From assembly GCA_016291185.1 (NCBI GenBank), contig JAEFAI010000027.1:1-30840 (forward strand): a stretch of 30,840 nt of DNA, written 5' to 3'. The position numbers were made by a program, and so were the translations under genes. Source of the DNA: Bacteroidales bacterium. Lineage in GTDB: Bacteria; Bacteroidota; Bacteroidia; Bacteroidales; UBA932. The notes beneath the pieces were generated by a model. It saw nothing but the letters and a program-made list of their open reading frames with translations, was not told the origin of the DNA and did not search any database. Position 1 is the first letter of the stretch, and each line of letters starts with the position of its first letter. Below, piece by piece: positions 8,633-16,330 of this stretch.

Positions 8633-9523
8633 ATGCCGGAGCTCATCACATCCCCTTCGAATCCGAAGATCAAACGCCTCCTCGCGCTGCAGCAGAAGTC
8701 CTCTGCGCGGCGCGAGAGCGGTCTTTTCGTCGTCGAAGGTCGCCGCGAGCTCCAGCATTGCCTCGACGCCGGCTTCGTCGTAGATTCGATCTTCGTCTGT
8801 CCTTCCTTCCTTTCTTCGGGGAGCGACGAACTGCCCCTGAAAACGTCCGACTGCGCCGGACCCCTCCCACAGCCTTCGGCTGCGGGCCCTTCCCTCTTAC
8901 GAAGCCGAGGGTGGCTACGGTTTTCAGAAGCAGTTGTCGCCTCCCCGAAAGAGTTCGAGGTTTCGGAGGAAGTTTATGCGAAGATTGCGATGCGGGAAGG
9001 GACCGAGGGCGTGATTGCGGAGGTGCGGGCGAAGGAGCGGAAGCTCGAAGAACTGGCGCTTCCGGAGCATCCGCTGATCGTGGTGCTGGAGCGCGTCGAG
9101 AAGCCCGGGAACCTGGGGGCGGTGCTTCGCAGCGCGGATGCGGCCGGCGCCGACGCCGTGCTGATCTGCGACCCGCTGACCGACCTCTGGAATCCGAACC
9201 TGATCCGCGCCTCGATCGGCGCCGTGTTCACGGTGCCCTGCGTGGCCTGCAGTTCCGAGTCCGCCATCGCCTTCCTGAAGGCCCGCGGCATCCGCATCCT
9301 GACGGCGCAGCTGCAGGATTCCTCTCTCTACTACGATTGCGACATGACCGGCGGCACCGCCATCGTGATGGGCACGGAGGCCACCGGCCTCACGCCCGTC
9401 TGGCGCGAAGCCGCCGACGCCCATATCCGTATCCCGATGCTCGGCCGCCTGGACTCGCTGAACGTATCCGTCTCGGCCGCCATTCTCCTCTTTGAAGCCG
9501 TCCGGCAGCGACAGAATGGATAA
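8633..9523 (+). CDS. TrmH/SpoU-family rRNA 2'-O-methyltransferase carrying an in-frame repeat insertion
   Basis: S-adenosylmethionine-dependent RNA ribose methyltransferase of the SPOUT class, 296 residues. The N-terminal substrate-binding domain starts ITSPSNPKIKRLLAL and includes FVVEGRRELQHCLDAGF. SPOUT motif 1 is ERVEKPGNLGAVLRSADAAG from residue 153 (N160 expected at the active site), motif 2 is MGTEATGL from 246, and motif 3 is LNVSVSAAILLFE from 276. Residues about 62-106 are encoded by a folded repeat element (8815-8949) and look unlike any TrmH sequence; without them the protein would be about 251 residues, the normal size. The insertion sits in the linker before FEVSEEVYAKIA, so the fold may tolerate it. 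Target nucleotide is unknown. Its 3' end overlaps aroE by 8 bases. Confidence 0.9.
   Translation: MPELITSPSNPKIKRLLALQQKSSARRESGLFVVEGRRELQHCLDAGFVVDSIFVCPSFLSSGSDELPLKTSDCAGPLPQPSAAGPSLLRSRGWLRFSEAVVASPKEFEVSEEVYAKIAMREGTEGVIAEVRAKERKLEELALPEHPLIVVLERVEKPGNLGAVLRSADAAGADAVLICDPLTDLWNPNLIRASIGAVFTVPCVACSSESAIAFLKARGIRILTAQLQDSSLYYDCDMTGGTAIVMGTEATGLTPVWREAADAHIRIPMLGRLDSLNVSVSAAILLFEAVRQRQNG
8815..8949 (+). repeat. Folded repeat element, copy 1, in frame within the trmH-type gene
   Basis: A 135-base (45-codon) element. Its outer arms, 8815-8846 and 8917-8949, pair over about 28 positions (TTCGGGGAG, CGAC, AACTGC, CTGAAAAC and their complements). Inside are three hairpins: GTCCG/CGGAC, CAGCC/GGCTG, and CCCTC/GAGGG closing the loop TTACGAAGCC. 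Copy 2 at 27057-27184 shares GACCCCTCCCAC, GCGGGCCC and the 3' core CCCTCTTACGAAGCCGAGGG with GTGGCTACGG, but has different stem sequences that still pair. Confidence 0.85.
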
Positions 9524-10172
9524 ATTCGGACTCATCGGGCATCCCATCGCCCATTCCTCCAGCCCTGCGCTGTTCACCGCCGCCTACGGCGGGAAATACC
9601 GCTACGAGCTCATCGAGACGCCCGACTTCGACCAGGCCTGGGCCCGCTTCCTCGCGGACTACAAGGCCATCAACGTCACGGCTCCCTTCAAGGGCGACGC
9701 CTACGCCCGCGTGGATTGGCGCAGCCCCGAAAGCGAGCGCGTAGGGGCCACGAATCTGGTCATCAAGACTCCGGACGGGACCAAGGCCTATAACTCCGAT
9801 TACCGCGGCGTAAAGGCCCTTCTCGAGCCGCTTGGATGCCGCACCGCGGCCGTGATCGGATTCGGCGGAGCCGGCAAGGCCGCCCTGGCCGCCGCCGAGG
9901 ACCTCGGGCTCGACACCCGCCTCTACCGCCACGCCGAGGTGGCCGGCGGCGTGAGCGCAGACGTCATCATCTACACGCTTCCGCGCGCCGTCGAGGGCAT
10001 CGATCGCCTCGACTGCGCCCATCTGCTGGAAGCCAATTACAAAGATCCCTGCCTCGCGGGCCGTCCGGGCTACATCCCCGGCTCCGCCTGGCTCCTCGCC
10101 CAGGCCGTCACCGGCTACGCCCTGATGACGGGCGAGCAGCCGGACGCCGCCGCAATGGCCGCTGTCCGGTAG
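9516..10172 (+). CDS. aroE: Shikimate dehydrogenase, short form
   Basis: NADPH-dependent reduction of 3-dehydroshikimate to shikimate, for aromatic amino acid synthesis. The N-terminus MDKFGLIGHPIAHSSSPALF has the shikimate-binding serines at positions 14 and 16, the catalytic lysine is K59 in NVTAPFK and its aspartate partner D95 in AYNSDYRG. The nucleotide-binding loop is GFGGAGKAAL (residues 115-124). At 218 residues it is clearly shorter than the usual 250-280; the region between the NADP loop and the last helix is cut down and the usual NCTPxGM motif is replaced by IIYTLPRAV. An earlier in-frame ATG at 9492 is rejected because the family N-terminus begins at 9516. It overlaps the upstream methyltransferase by 8 bases (ATGGATAA). 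Confidence 0.88.
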   Translation: MDKFGLIGHPIAHSSSPALFTAAYGGKYRYELIETPDFDQAWARFLADYKAINVTAPFKGDAYARVDWRSPESERVGATNLVIKTPDGTKAYNSDYRGVKALLEPLGCRTAAVIGFGGAGKAALAAAEDLGLDTRLYRHAEVAGGVSADVIIYTLPRAVEGIDRLDCAHLLEANYKDPCLAGRPGYIPGSAWLLAQAVTGYALMTGEQPDAAAMAAVR

Positions 10173-10180
10173 CGGGAATT

Positions 10181-10220
10181 CCTCTCGTAAATCCGTCATT
10201 ATCTGACACGGATGTGTCAG
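10181..10220 (+). promoter_or_regulatory. Shared 39-base upstream element, copy A, with perfect inverted repeat
   Basis: 10181-10219 matches 20367-20405 at 34 of 39 positions, including the 18-base identical core AAATCCGTCATTATCTGA (10189-10206). Copy A ends in the perfect palindrome CTGACAC-GGAT-GTGTCAG (10203-10220). Each copy lies a few tens of bases upstream of a TATATTTG box, before the regulator gene here and before the thioredoxin-lipoprotein gene at copy B. An operator or a dispersed repeat would both fit. Confidence 0.6.
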
Positions 10221-10224
10221 GGTA

Positions 10225-10254
10225 TTGTCTTCACGCAAGATTTCCCTATATTTG
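10225..10254 (+). promoter_or_regulatory. Promoter of the TPR regulator gene
   Basis: TTG at 10225-10227 and TATATTTG at 10247-10254 are separated by 19 bases, the Bacteroidota primary-sigma consensus arrangement. The start codon is at 10272, leaving a leader of about 10 bases. Confidence 0.75.
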
Positions 10255-10271
10255 TGTACCGCACACTAAAC

Positions 10272-11942
10272 ATGAGGCACCTTGCGTTTCTTCTTGCCTG
10301 CGGATTGTGTATTACCGCCTGCTCGTCCGGCCCCCGAAAGGCCCTGGACGAAGCGGACCGTCTGATGGCTTCCCGGCCGGACAGTGCGCTGATTGTCCTG
10401 GAGCAAATCCCGCAAGAGGCTTTCCACACAAGAAGCCAGAAAGCAAGGCACGCTTTGCTCCTCTCCACGGCACAAATCAAAAATCATCTGGGCACGAAGA
10501 ACGACTCCATCGCCCACAGCGCCTACGATTATTATCGCCACCACGGGACCCGTGACAATCGGATGAAGTCTGCCTATTACTTGGGCGTGATTAAAGAGAA
10601 TGCCGGAGAGACCGTCGAGTCCACTATATTGCTTCGCGAAGCAGAGCGCCTTGCGAGGAAGATAGGGAACGATCATTATCTCGGCCTCGCCAACCAACAT
10701 CTCAGTTCGCTCTTTGCCGGCAATTACGACATCCAGTCGGCCTACGAATATGCGCAAAAAGCCGTCTCGGCCTTCGATGACGCAGGAGAAAAGCTTTCCG
10801 CCGACTTCTCCCGCATGGACGTGGCGAGACAAAGTTACAATCTGGGCGACCGGACGCGCGCCATCGAGATGGCCGATTCCCTGCTGGCCTGCAACCAGGA
10901 CGCGGATCCCGGGCTGCGCTACACCCTGCTTATCCTCCGGGCAGACATTCACTTTTGGGACCAAGAATACGAACAAGCCCGGGAGTTCTACGAGCAGGCG
11001 ATGTCGCTCGGCTATCCCCTCGGCCTGCTCGGGATCGGGAACATGGCCATCATCAAAGAGAAAGAAGGCCAGCACGCTGCGGCAGACAGCTGCCTCAGAA
11101 TCGTTTTCGAGCAGATGGCTACTCCCTATGACAGCTCGGCCTACTACTCTTGCGAGAGCAGGATCCGATTGTACCGAGGAGAGTATCAGAAAGCCTACAC
11201 CGCCGTCTCAGAAACGATGAGGCTGCAGAACGAAGATGTCAAAAACAAGATTTCCAGATCCCTGACACACTCTCAAAAGGCGTTTTTCGAGGAGCGATAC
11301 ATCGCCGAGAATGCACATTATAAGATTCTATTACTCTGGTTCGTGCTTACGGCTGTCGTCCTGTCTTCCGGCTTCCTGATCACCTATCTTGCGCTACAGC
11401 GCCGGAAGAAGCAAGCGCTCGACGGCATGAAAGAGGTCGAGAACCTGACCCAGAGCATCTCGCTCCTGAAGAAAAAACAGAAAGGCGCCCAGGCCGCCTT
11501 ATACTCCATGGTCCAGAGCAGGATCGAGATCATGCAAGATCTTGCCAACAAGTATTACGCCTGGATCGAAGATGCGCCGACGAACCGCAGCGGCATCAAG
11601 ATGAGGCTGCAAAAAGAAGACATCCTGAAAGAGTTCCGCACAGCCCTCAATACCCTGCGGAAGGACCGCCAGTTTATCTCGGATATTGAGAAAGCGCTGA
11701 ACCTGAACTGCCAGGACATCATGGTGCGACTTCGCAAGGCCTTCTCCGGCGACGGAGGCCACAAGATGACCGAGCAGGACTTCCAACTCCTGACCCTACT
11801 CTTTGCCGAGTTTACACCCAAATGCGCCAGTTTCATTCTGAACATGTCGGAAGAGTCCGTGAGAATGCGCAAGAGCCGGTACAAGAAGTTGTTCGCCTCC
11901 ATGGGCGAGGCCGGCGCAGACTTCGCCGAAAGGCTTTCCTAG
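10272..11942 (+). CDS. TPR lipoprotein-type membrane regulator with C-terminal HTH
   Basis: A 556-residue protein. A lipoprotein-type signal ends in the lipobox ITAC with Cys17. TPR-like helical repeats fill about residues 20-330 (for example KALDEADRLMASRPDSALIV). A single membrane segment spans about 352-375, followed by a coiled-coil stretch and a C-terminal domain with a helix-turn-helix-like segment at about 515-543 (SFILNMSEESVRMRKSRYKK), similar in shape to LuxR-type HTH. This periplasmic-sensor, membrane, cytoplasmic-HTH layout is common in Bacteroidota regulators. Signal type is ambiguous: lipoprotein anchoring and a second membrane helix would place the TPRs in the periplasm. It is transcribed from its own promoter ahead of the peptide-export genes, so it is a candidate regulator of them; this is inference from position. 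The frame is open to an ATG at 10212, rejected because it lies upstream of the promoter. Confidence 0.8.
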   Translation: MRHLAFLLACGLCITACSSGPRKALDEADRLMASRPDSALIVLEQIPQEAFHTRSQKARHALLLSTAQIKNHLGTKNDSIAHSAYDYYRHHGTRDNRMKSAYYLGVIKENAGETVESTILLREAERLARKIGNDHYLGLANQHLSSLFAGNYDIQSAYEYAQKAVSAFDDAGEKLSADFSRMDVARQSYNLGDRTRAIEMADSLLACNQDADPGLRYTLLILRADIHFWDQEYEQAREFYEQAMSLGYPLGLLGIGNMAIIKEKEGQHAAADSCLRIVFEQMATPYDSSAYYSCESRIRLYRGEYQKAYTAVSETMRLQNEDVKNKISRSLTHSQKAFFEERYIAENAHYKILLLWFVLTAVVLSSGFLITYLALQRRKKQALDGMKEVENLTQSISLLKKKQKGAQAALYSMVQSRIEIMQDLANKYYAWIEDAPTNRSGIKMRLQKEDILKEFRTALNTLRKDRQFISDIEKALNLNCQDIMVRLRKAFSGDGGHKMTEQDFQLLTLLFAEFTPKCASFILNMSEESVRMRKSRYKKLFASMGEAGADFAERLS

Positions 11943-12052
11943 CGGGCTTTTCATACGCTTGTTACGCTACAAAAAATTAACGTACTGATAATCAGCGCGT
12001 TAATTTTGTATTTGTTATACCCTTTCGCATTCATGTCCCGTCGATCTTCCTT

Positions 12053-12060
12053 AACTTTGT
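12053..12060 (+). promoter_or_regulatory. Possible -7 box before the small exported protein
   Basis: TAACTTTG fits TAnnTTTG and lies 30 bases before the ATG at 12091. No convincing -33 TTG is seen. A second match, TAATTTTG (12002-12009), lies upstream and overlaps the right arm of a weak 8-base inverted repeat (AAAATTAA 11973-11980, TTAATTTT 12001-12008) that could end the regulator transcript. Confidence 0.5.
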
Positions 12061-12090
12061 AAAAGGAGAAACCAATAACCATACACATAA

Positions 12091-12468
12091 ATGAAGAAAG
12101 TCATCCTGTTTCTGCTTTACGCGCTTTTCTTCTCGCTGAGCTCCATTGCAGGGCCTGGCGACGGCAACGACCCGAACGGAGGGACATCCATTCCCTTGCC
12201 CGGTGGCGGCGTCATCATCATCCGCCCGGAACTTGGTGTGGTCGCGCCCGTCGATATTGACAGCCAGTCCGGCACGGTGATCGTCTGGGGCACCCCGACG
12301 CAACCCGTCAATGTCCGCATGGTTGAGATGGAGTCCGGCTTCACGCAGACGCACACCGCTTTCATGCCGGATGTCCTGCAGTTCCAGCAACAGCCCGACC
12401 TGGTTTACATCACGGTCGAGTATGACGGAGAGGTGGTTCTTTACGCATATTCATTGGGAGAGCAATAA
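12091..12468 (+). CDS. Small exported protein, DUF3244-like in shape
   Basis: A 125-residue protein with a clear signal peptide (MKKVILFLLYALFFSLSSIA, cleavage near residue 20), followed by a Gly/Pro-rich segment and alternating short hydrophobic beta-strands (GVIIIRPELGV, TVIVWG, DLVYITVEYDGEVVLYAYSL). No cysteine remains after the signal. It resembles the small secreted beta-sandwich proteins of Bacteroidota grouped as DUF3244, but I cannot confirm family membership. It lies between the regulator and the export genes and is cut off from the latter by a large inverted repeat. Its role is unknown; an extracellular or periplasmic partner of the peptide system is possible. Confidence 0.75.
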   Translation: MKKVILFLLYALFFSLSSIAGPGDGNDPNGGTSIPLPGGGVIIIRPELGVVAPVDIDSQSGTVIVWGTPTQPVNVRMVEMESGFTQTHTAFMPDVLQFQQQPDLVYITVEYDGEVVLYAYSLGEQ

Positions 12469-12502
12469 ATTTGGCATAAGGAAATGCACCTATAAAGACG
12501 GC

Positions 12503-12585
12503 TGTTTGTCGAGGGCTTCTTAAACTGCTAACCTGAGGAATCCCACAATATGATAGATACGTACTTCGAAAGCCCTCGACAAACA
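12503..12585. repeat. 16-bp perfect inverted repeat upstream of the export operon
   Basis: TGTTTGTCGAGGGCTT at 12503-12518 and its exact complement AAGCCCTCGACAAACA at 12570-12585 enclose 51 bases. With one bulge the pairing extends outward through ACGG/CCGT. The sequence after the right arm is A/T-rich (TTAAATTATTTA). It fills the 139-base gap between the small exported protein and hlyD. A terminator or leader hairpin is the plainest reading; a small invertible segment is the alternative. The arms contain TTTGTC/GACAAA, also seen in the 22-base element at 16227 and 19103. Confidence 0.8.
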
Positions 12586-12607
12586 CCGTTAAATTATTTA
12601 TCTCGAA

Positions 12608-13786
12608 ATGCAGAATAATCAAAGGGTCTTCCCCGACACAATTCTCGAACAATCTTCACTCTCCCTCTTCCCGAAGACACCCGGGACCGGCTTGTTATAC
12701 TACCTGGTCATGATTGTGATTATCGTTGCATTCGCTGCACTCTTCTTTATTGAGGTAGATGTGCACGTGAATGCGCCCGGAGTCATTAAGCCCAAAGAAG
12801 ACCACACGCTGATCACTTCGACTGCCAGCGGATATATTCACCCCGTGAAAATGGCTCCAAACACTTATGTAAGCAAAGGCGACACCCTGTTTTTCATTCA
12901 GTCCGAGTCCTATTCGGTCAAGCGGCCCATGCTTGAGAACAGACAAAGGGAACTGGACTGTTTACTGTCGGATTTGCGCAAATTGACCACGGACGGGCCG
13001 GAAGCAACCACGTTGGAAAGTCCTTATTACCAACAGGACGTTTTGTATTTTCTCTCGCAACGGGCCGACGCCGACGCCAAATTAAAACAAGCCGAGGCGG
13101 CTTATCTGCGGGCTCGCAAACTACATGATGCGCAAGTTATCCCCGAATCCGAATTCGAGCCTGTCGAACTAGCTTTTCGGCAAGCCTCGCTGGCGGCACA
13201 GAACATCCAGGATTATCAAATACGCCAATGGCAGTCCGATATCACAAAATATAGCAACGAGCGGAGAGAGATTGAAGCCCAACTCCGCCAAATCAAAGTT
13301 CAGGAATCGGAGGCCATTATCTTTTCACCCGTTTGCGGAACCATTCAACAAACTCAGAGCCTATTCGACGGTTCGTACATTCAAGCCGGACAGCAAATTG
13401 CGGAAATTTCACCGGAAGGAAACCTGATCGCCGAGTGCTATATCCCACCCAAAGACATAGCATTTCTACGCCCCGGGATGTCCGGGCGTTTGCAGGTTTC
13501 TGCTTTCAACCCTTCCGAATGGGGCACCATCAACATTACCGTCGAAGATGTCTTTAACGATGTCTCCCTCTCCTCCGATGGCTCACAGTCTTTTTATAAG
13601 GTATATTGTTCCCTAAGCTCCGATCATTTAGCGTTAAAGAATGGATTCAAAGGTTATATCAAAAAAGGCATGAGCGTGTACGCCAACTTCTCCGTAACCA
13701 GACGGACCGTTTTCCATTTATTGTACGATAAATTGGACAACTGGCTGAACCCCAATATAGAATCAGCTTATGAGGCACGGGATTAA
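12608..13786 (+). CDS. HlyD-family periplasmic adaptor of peptide exporter
   Basis: Membrane-fusion protein, 392 residues, linking an inner-membrane ABC exporter to a TolC-type channel. A short cytoplasmic N-terminus is followed by one membrane helix (about residues 29-49, LLYYLVMIVIIVAFAALFF). Then come a lipoyl-like half-motif (VNAPGVIKPKEDHTLITSTA and VSKGDTLFFI), a long coiled-coil hairpin (about 105-230), and a returning beta-barrel part (SPVCGTIQQTQ, GQQIAEISPEGNLIAECYIP). The gene overlaps the C39 ABC transporter by 17 bases (13770-13786), a translational-coupling arrangement that supports their joint function. No clear Shine-Dalgarno precedes the ATG, as usual in this phylum. Confidence 0.9.
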   Translation: MQNNQRVFPDTILEQSSLSLFPKTPGTGLLYYLVMIVIIVAFAALFFIEVDVHVNAPGVIKPKEDHTLITSTASGYIHPVKMAPNTYVSKGDTLFFIQSESYSVKRPMLENRQRELDCLLSDLRKLTTDGPEATTLESPYYQQDVLYFLSQRADADAKLKQAEAAYLRARKLHDAQVIPESEFEPVELAFRQASLAAQNIQDYQIRQWQSDITKYSNERREIEAQLRQIKVQESEAIIFSPVCGTIQQTQSLFDGSYIQAGQQIAEISPEGNLIAECYIPPKDIAFLRPGMSGRLQVSAFNPSEWGTINITVEDVFNDVSLSSDGSQSFYKVYCSLSSDHLALKNGFKGYIKKGMSVYANFSVTRRTVFHLLYDKLDNWLNPNIESAYEARD

Positions 13787-15944
13787 GATTAAGCAGCACG
13801 ACATCACGGATTGTGGAGCAGCCTGCCTGGCTTCTATTTCAGCCCATTACGGGTTACAACTCCCTATTTCGAGAGTCCGCCAGATGGCGTGCACTGACCG
13901 AAAAGGGACCAACATTCTAGGTCTAATCAATGCCGCCGATAATCTCGGATTCGAGACCAAAGCGGTAAAGTCCAAGAATCAGGATGGGACCAACAAAACC
14001 GAGCCTCTGTACAAGATCCCTCTCCCGGCCATAGCCCATATCATTAAGAATGGGAAACTTCTGCACTATGTGGTCATTTACGCTATCCGGAAGCAGAAAA
14101 TTCAGATCATGGACCCGGGAACGGGGACACTCGAGTGGCGCGAATTGGAGGAGTTCAATAAGGAGTGGACCGGAATCCTAGTCCTGTTGATGCCCAAAGA
14201 CGATTTCGAGAAAGGATACAAAAAAGTGTCCATGCTGCGCCGGTTTGTGTTTTTACTCAAGCCGCACCGCAAGACCCTGATTGAGTCCATCTTTGGAGCA
14301 GCCATCTATACAATCCTTGGACTTGCGACCTCCATTTATGTGCAGAAGATTGTTGACAATGTGATACCCGGAGAGAACCGCAACCTCCTCAACCTGCTCA
14401 GCGTCTTGATGATTCTGATCTTGATTCTTTCCGTAATTATCAACGTTATCAAGACCGTTTACATGCTCAAAACCGGCATCAAGATTGATACGCGCTTGAT
14501 TTTAGGCTACTATAAGCACTTGCTTCGGCTACCGCAGTCTTTCTTTGACTCAATGCGGTCCGGAGAGATTATCTCTCGTGTCAATGACGCCGTCAAAATC
14601 CGCTCGTTCATTAATGAAACGCTCGTTGGTCTTCTTGTCAACATATTTACGGTTGTTTTCGCTTTCGCGTTGATGTTTACTTACTACTGGAAGTTGGCGG
14701 TCATTATGCTCCTCATCATCCCGCTTTATTTCATCCTTTACATGCTGTATAATCGCGTGAACCGGGTGATCCTGCGCAAAGGGATGGAGCAGGCGGCGGA
14801 GCTCAACGCACAACTGGTCGAATCCATCAACACGGCAGGAACCGTAAAACGATTCGGCCTGGAAGAATACGAAGATGCCAAAACCGAGAGCCGATTCGTC
14901 ACTTACATCAAGACCGTTTACCACACTGCCATCAATTCTCTCTGGGCGGGCGAGGCATCTTCAGTCATATCCCGGCTTTTCACCATCATCCTGCTATGGA
15001 CTGGCACTTACTTCATCTTGGACCATATTATCACTTCCGGCGAGTTGATGTCTTTCTATGCCCTGATCTCTTACTTCGTCGGCCCCATAGCATCTTTGGT
15101 CGGCATCAACAAAGTGTATCAAGACGCCAAGATTGCAGCCTCCCGACTCTTCGAGATCATGGACCTGGACGTGGAAGATGTTGATGGAAAGATCCATTTC
15201 GATAAAGAGCAACTCGGAGACATCACCTTTGAGAATGTATCTTTCCGATATGGGACCCGCACGGAGGTATTCAGCGACTTTTCCGTCACTTTCCACAGCA
15301 AGATGATCAGCGCCATCGTCGGAGAAAGCGGATCAGGGAAAACCACCCTCGCCGCGCTGTTGCAGGATCTCTACCCGCTGCAAGGTGGTCACATTCGTAT
15401 CGGCGGGGTGGACATCCGGCACATTGACAAAGCCGACCTTCGCGCTCTTGTCTGCGTCGTACCTCAACGTATTGATCTTTTCGAAGGAACGATCCTAGAG
15501 AACATCACCCTTGATGATTATGCGCCGGACAACACCCGGGTCCTCACCCTTTGTCGGGAGGTGGGCATTCTACCTTTCATCGAATCCCTTCCGATGGGGT
15601 TCAACACCAATATTGGAGAAAACGGCGTTCAACTCTCCGGCGGGCAGCGTCAACGCGTAGCCATCGTTCGGGCGCTTTACCGGAACCCGGAAATCCTGGT
15701 TCTTGACGAGGCGACATCCTCGTTAGACTCCGAATCCGAACGATGCATAAAAGATATCGTGACTCGTCTTAAGCAGGCAGGCAAAACGGTCCTTCTTATC
15801 GCCCACCGCCTCGGCACGGTGATGAATGCAGATGAGATATTTGTCCTCAAAGAGGGCGCTCTCGTCGAGCAAGGCGCTCATGCCGAATTGATTGAGAAAG
15901 GCGGAGAGTACGCTCGTTTTTGGAAAGCACAAACAGAAGCATGA
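13770..15944 (+). CDS. C39 peptidase-containing ABC exporter for double-glycine peptides
   Basis: Bifunctional bacteriocin exporter, 724 residues. The N-terminal C39 cysteine peptidase has the catalytic Cys15 (DITDCGAACLASISAHYG), His99 (KLLHYVVIYA) and Asp115 (MDPGTGT). This domain is expected to cut leaders after Gly-Gly. The transmembrane domain follows (about residues 165-450), then the ATPase domain with Walker A GESGSGKT at 518-525, signature LSGGQRQRV at 622, and Walker B with D646-E647 (LVLDEATSSLD). All catalytic motifs are intact. It overlaps hlyD by 17 bases upstream and the HTH gene by 4 bases (ATGA) downstream. The obvious substrate is the Gly-Gly precursor at 16331; the outer-membrane channel is probably the TolC-like protein at 17744. 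Confidence 0.95.
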   Translation: MRHGIKIKQHDITDCGAACLASISAHYGLQLPISRVRQMACTDRKGTNILGLINAADNLGFETKAVKSKNQDGTNKTEPLYKIPLPAIAHIIKNGKLLHYVVIYAIRKQKIQIMDPGTGTLEWRELEEFNKEWTGILVLLMPKDDFEKGYKKVSMLRRFVFLLKPHRKTLIESIFGAAIYTILGLATSIYVQKIVDNVIPGENRNLLNLLSVLMILILILSVIINVIKTVYMLKTGIKIDTRLILGYYKHLLRLPQSFFDSMRSGEIISRVNDAVKIRSFINETLVGLLVNIFTVVFAFALMFTYYWKLAVIMLLIIPLYFILYMLYNRVNRVILRKGMEQAAELNAQLVESINTAGTVKRFGLEEYEDAKTESRFVTYIKTVYHTAINSLWAGEASSVISRLFTIILLWTGTYFILDHIITSGELMSFYALISYFVGPIASLVGINKVYQDAKIAASRLFEIMDLDVEDVDGKIHFDKEQLGDITFENVSFRYGTRTEVFSDFSVTFHSKMISAIVGESGSGKTTLAALLQDLYPLQGGHIRIGGVDIRHIDKADLRALVCVVPQRIDLFEGTILENITLDDYAPDNTRVLTLCREVGILPFIESLPMGFNTNIGENGVQLSGGQRQRVAIVRALYRNPEILVLDEATSSLDSESERCIKDIVTRLKQAGKTVLLIAHRLGTVMNADEIFVLKEGALVEQGAHAELIEKGGEYARFWKAQTEA

Positions 15945-16243
15945 TGCCTATGATGAAAGTGTTTGAATTCGTTGAAGTCGTCGCTCGTGCTCACCAATAT
16001 GTAATGCACGGCAATACTGGCGATGCATCTTCCTTTGCCGAGAAACTGGGGATTTGCCGAGCATCACTGTATAATCTCCTGGACGAACTCAAATCCTATG
16101 GGATAGACATTGTCTATAGTCGGGAACGGCAGTCTTACCTCTATCTTCATCCCGAACGGGTAGAAATCAAGATCTCCATCGGGCAATATACAGAAGAAGA
16201 ATTCGAGAAAAAAGGGAAAACGCTTGTTTGTCCACGGATTTAG
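15941..16243 (+). CDS. Small helix-turn-helix protein
   Basis: A 100-residue cytoplasmic protein with a winged-helix-type DNA-binding segment (GDASSFAEKLGICRASLYNL then LDELKSYGIDIVYSRERQSY), in the style of HTH_11 domains. The start is placed at 15941 because ATGA overlaps the exporter stop, giving a 4-base coupled junction; ATGs at 15944 and 15953 are alternatives. It is coded directly before the precursor peptide, and its stop codon lies inside the 22-base inverted repeat at 16227-16248. It is therefore a natural candidate to bind that repeat and autoregulate or control the peptide gene, which is inference. No ligand-binding domain is present. Confidence 0.8.
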   Translation: MMPMMKVFEFVEVVARAHQYVMHGNTGDASSFAEKLGICRASLYNLLDELKSYGIDIVYSRERQSYLYLHPERVEIKISIGQYTEEEFEKKGKTLVCPRI

Positions 16244-16248
16244 ACAAA
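16227..16248 (+). promoter_or_regulatory. 22-base inverted-repeat element, copy 1, before the precursor gene
   Basis: TTTGTC and GACAAA half-sites flank CACGGATTTA, giving a 22-base block that recurs at 19103-19124 with 19 of 22 positions identical. After both copies comes a similar run (TATTTCGATAATTGC here, CTTTTCATATATTGC there). The element ends 82 bases before the precursor ATG. Operator, promoter part or hairpin are all possible. Confidence 0.65.
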
Positions 16249-16330
16249 GTATTTCGATAATTGCTTTTAGAAAGCCTTTAGGAATTACCTGGGCGTTAGT
16301 ATTAATTGTTTAATTAAATTTCGATTACTC

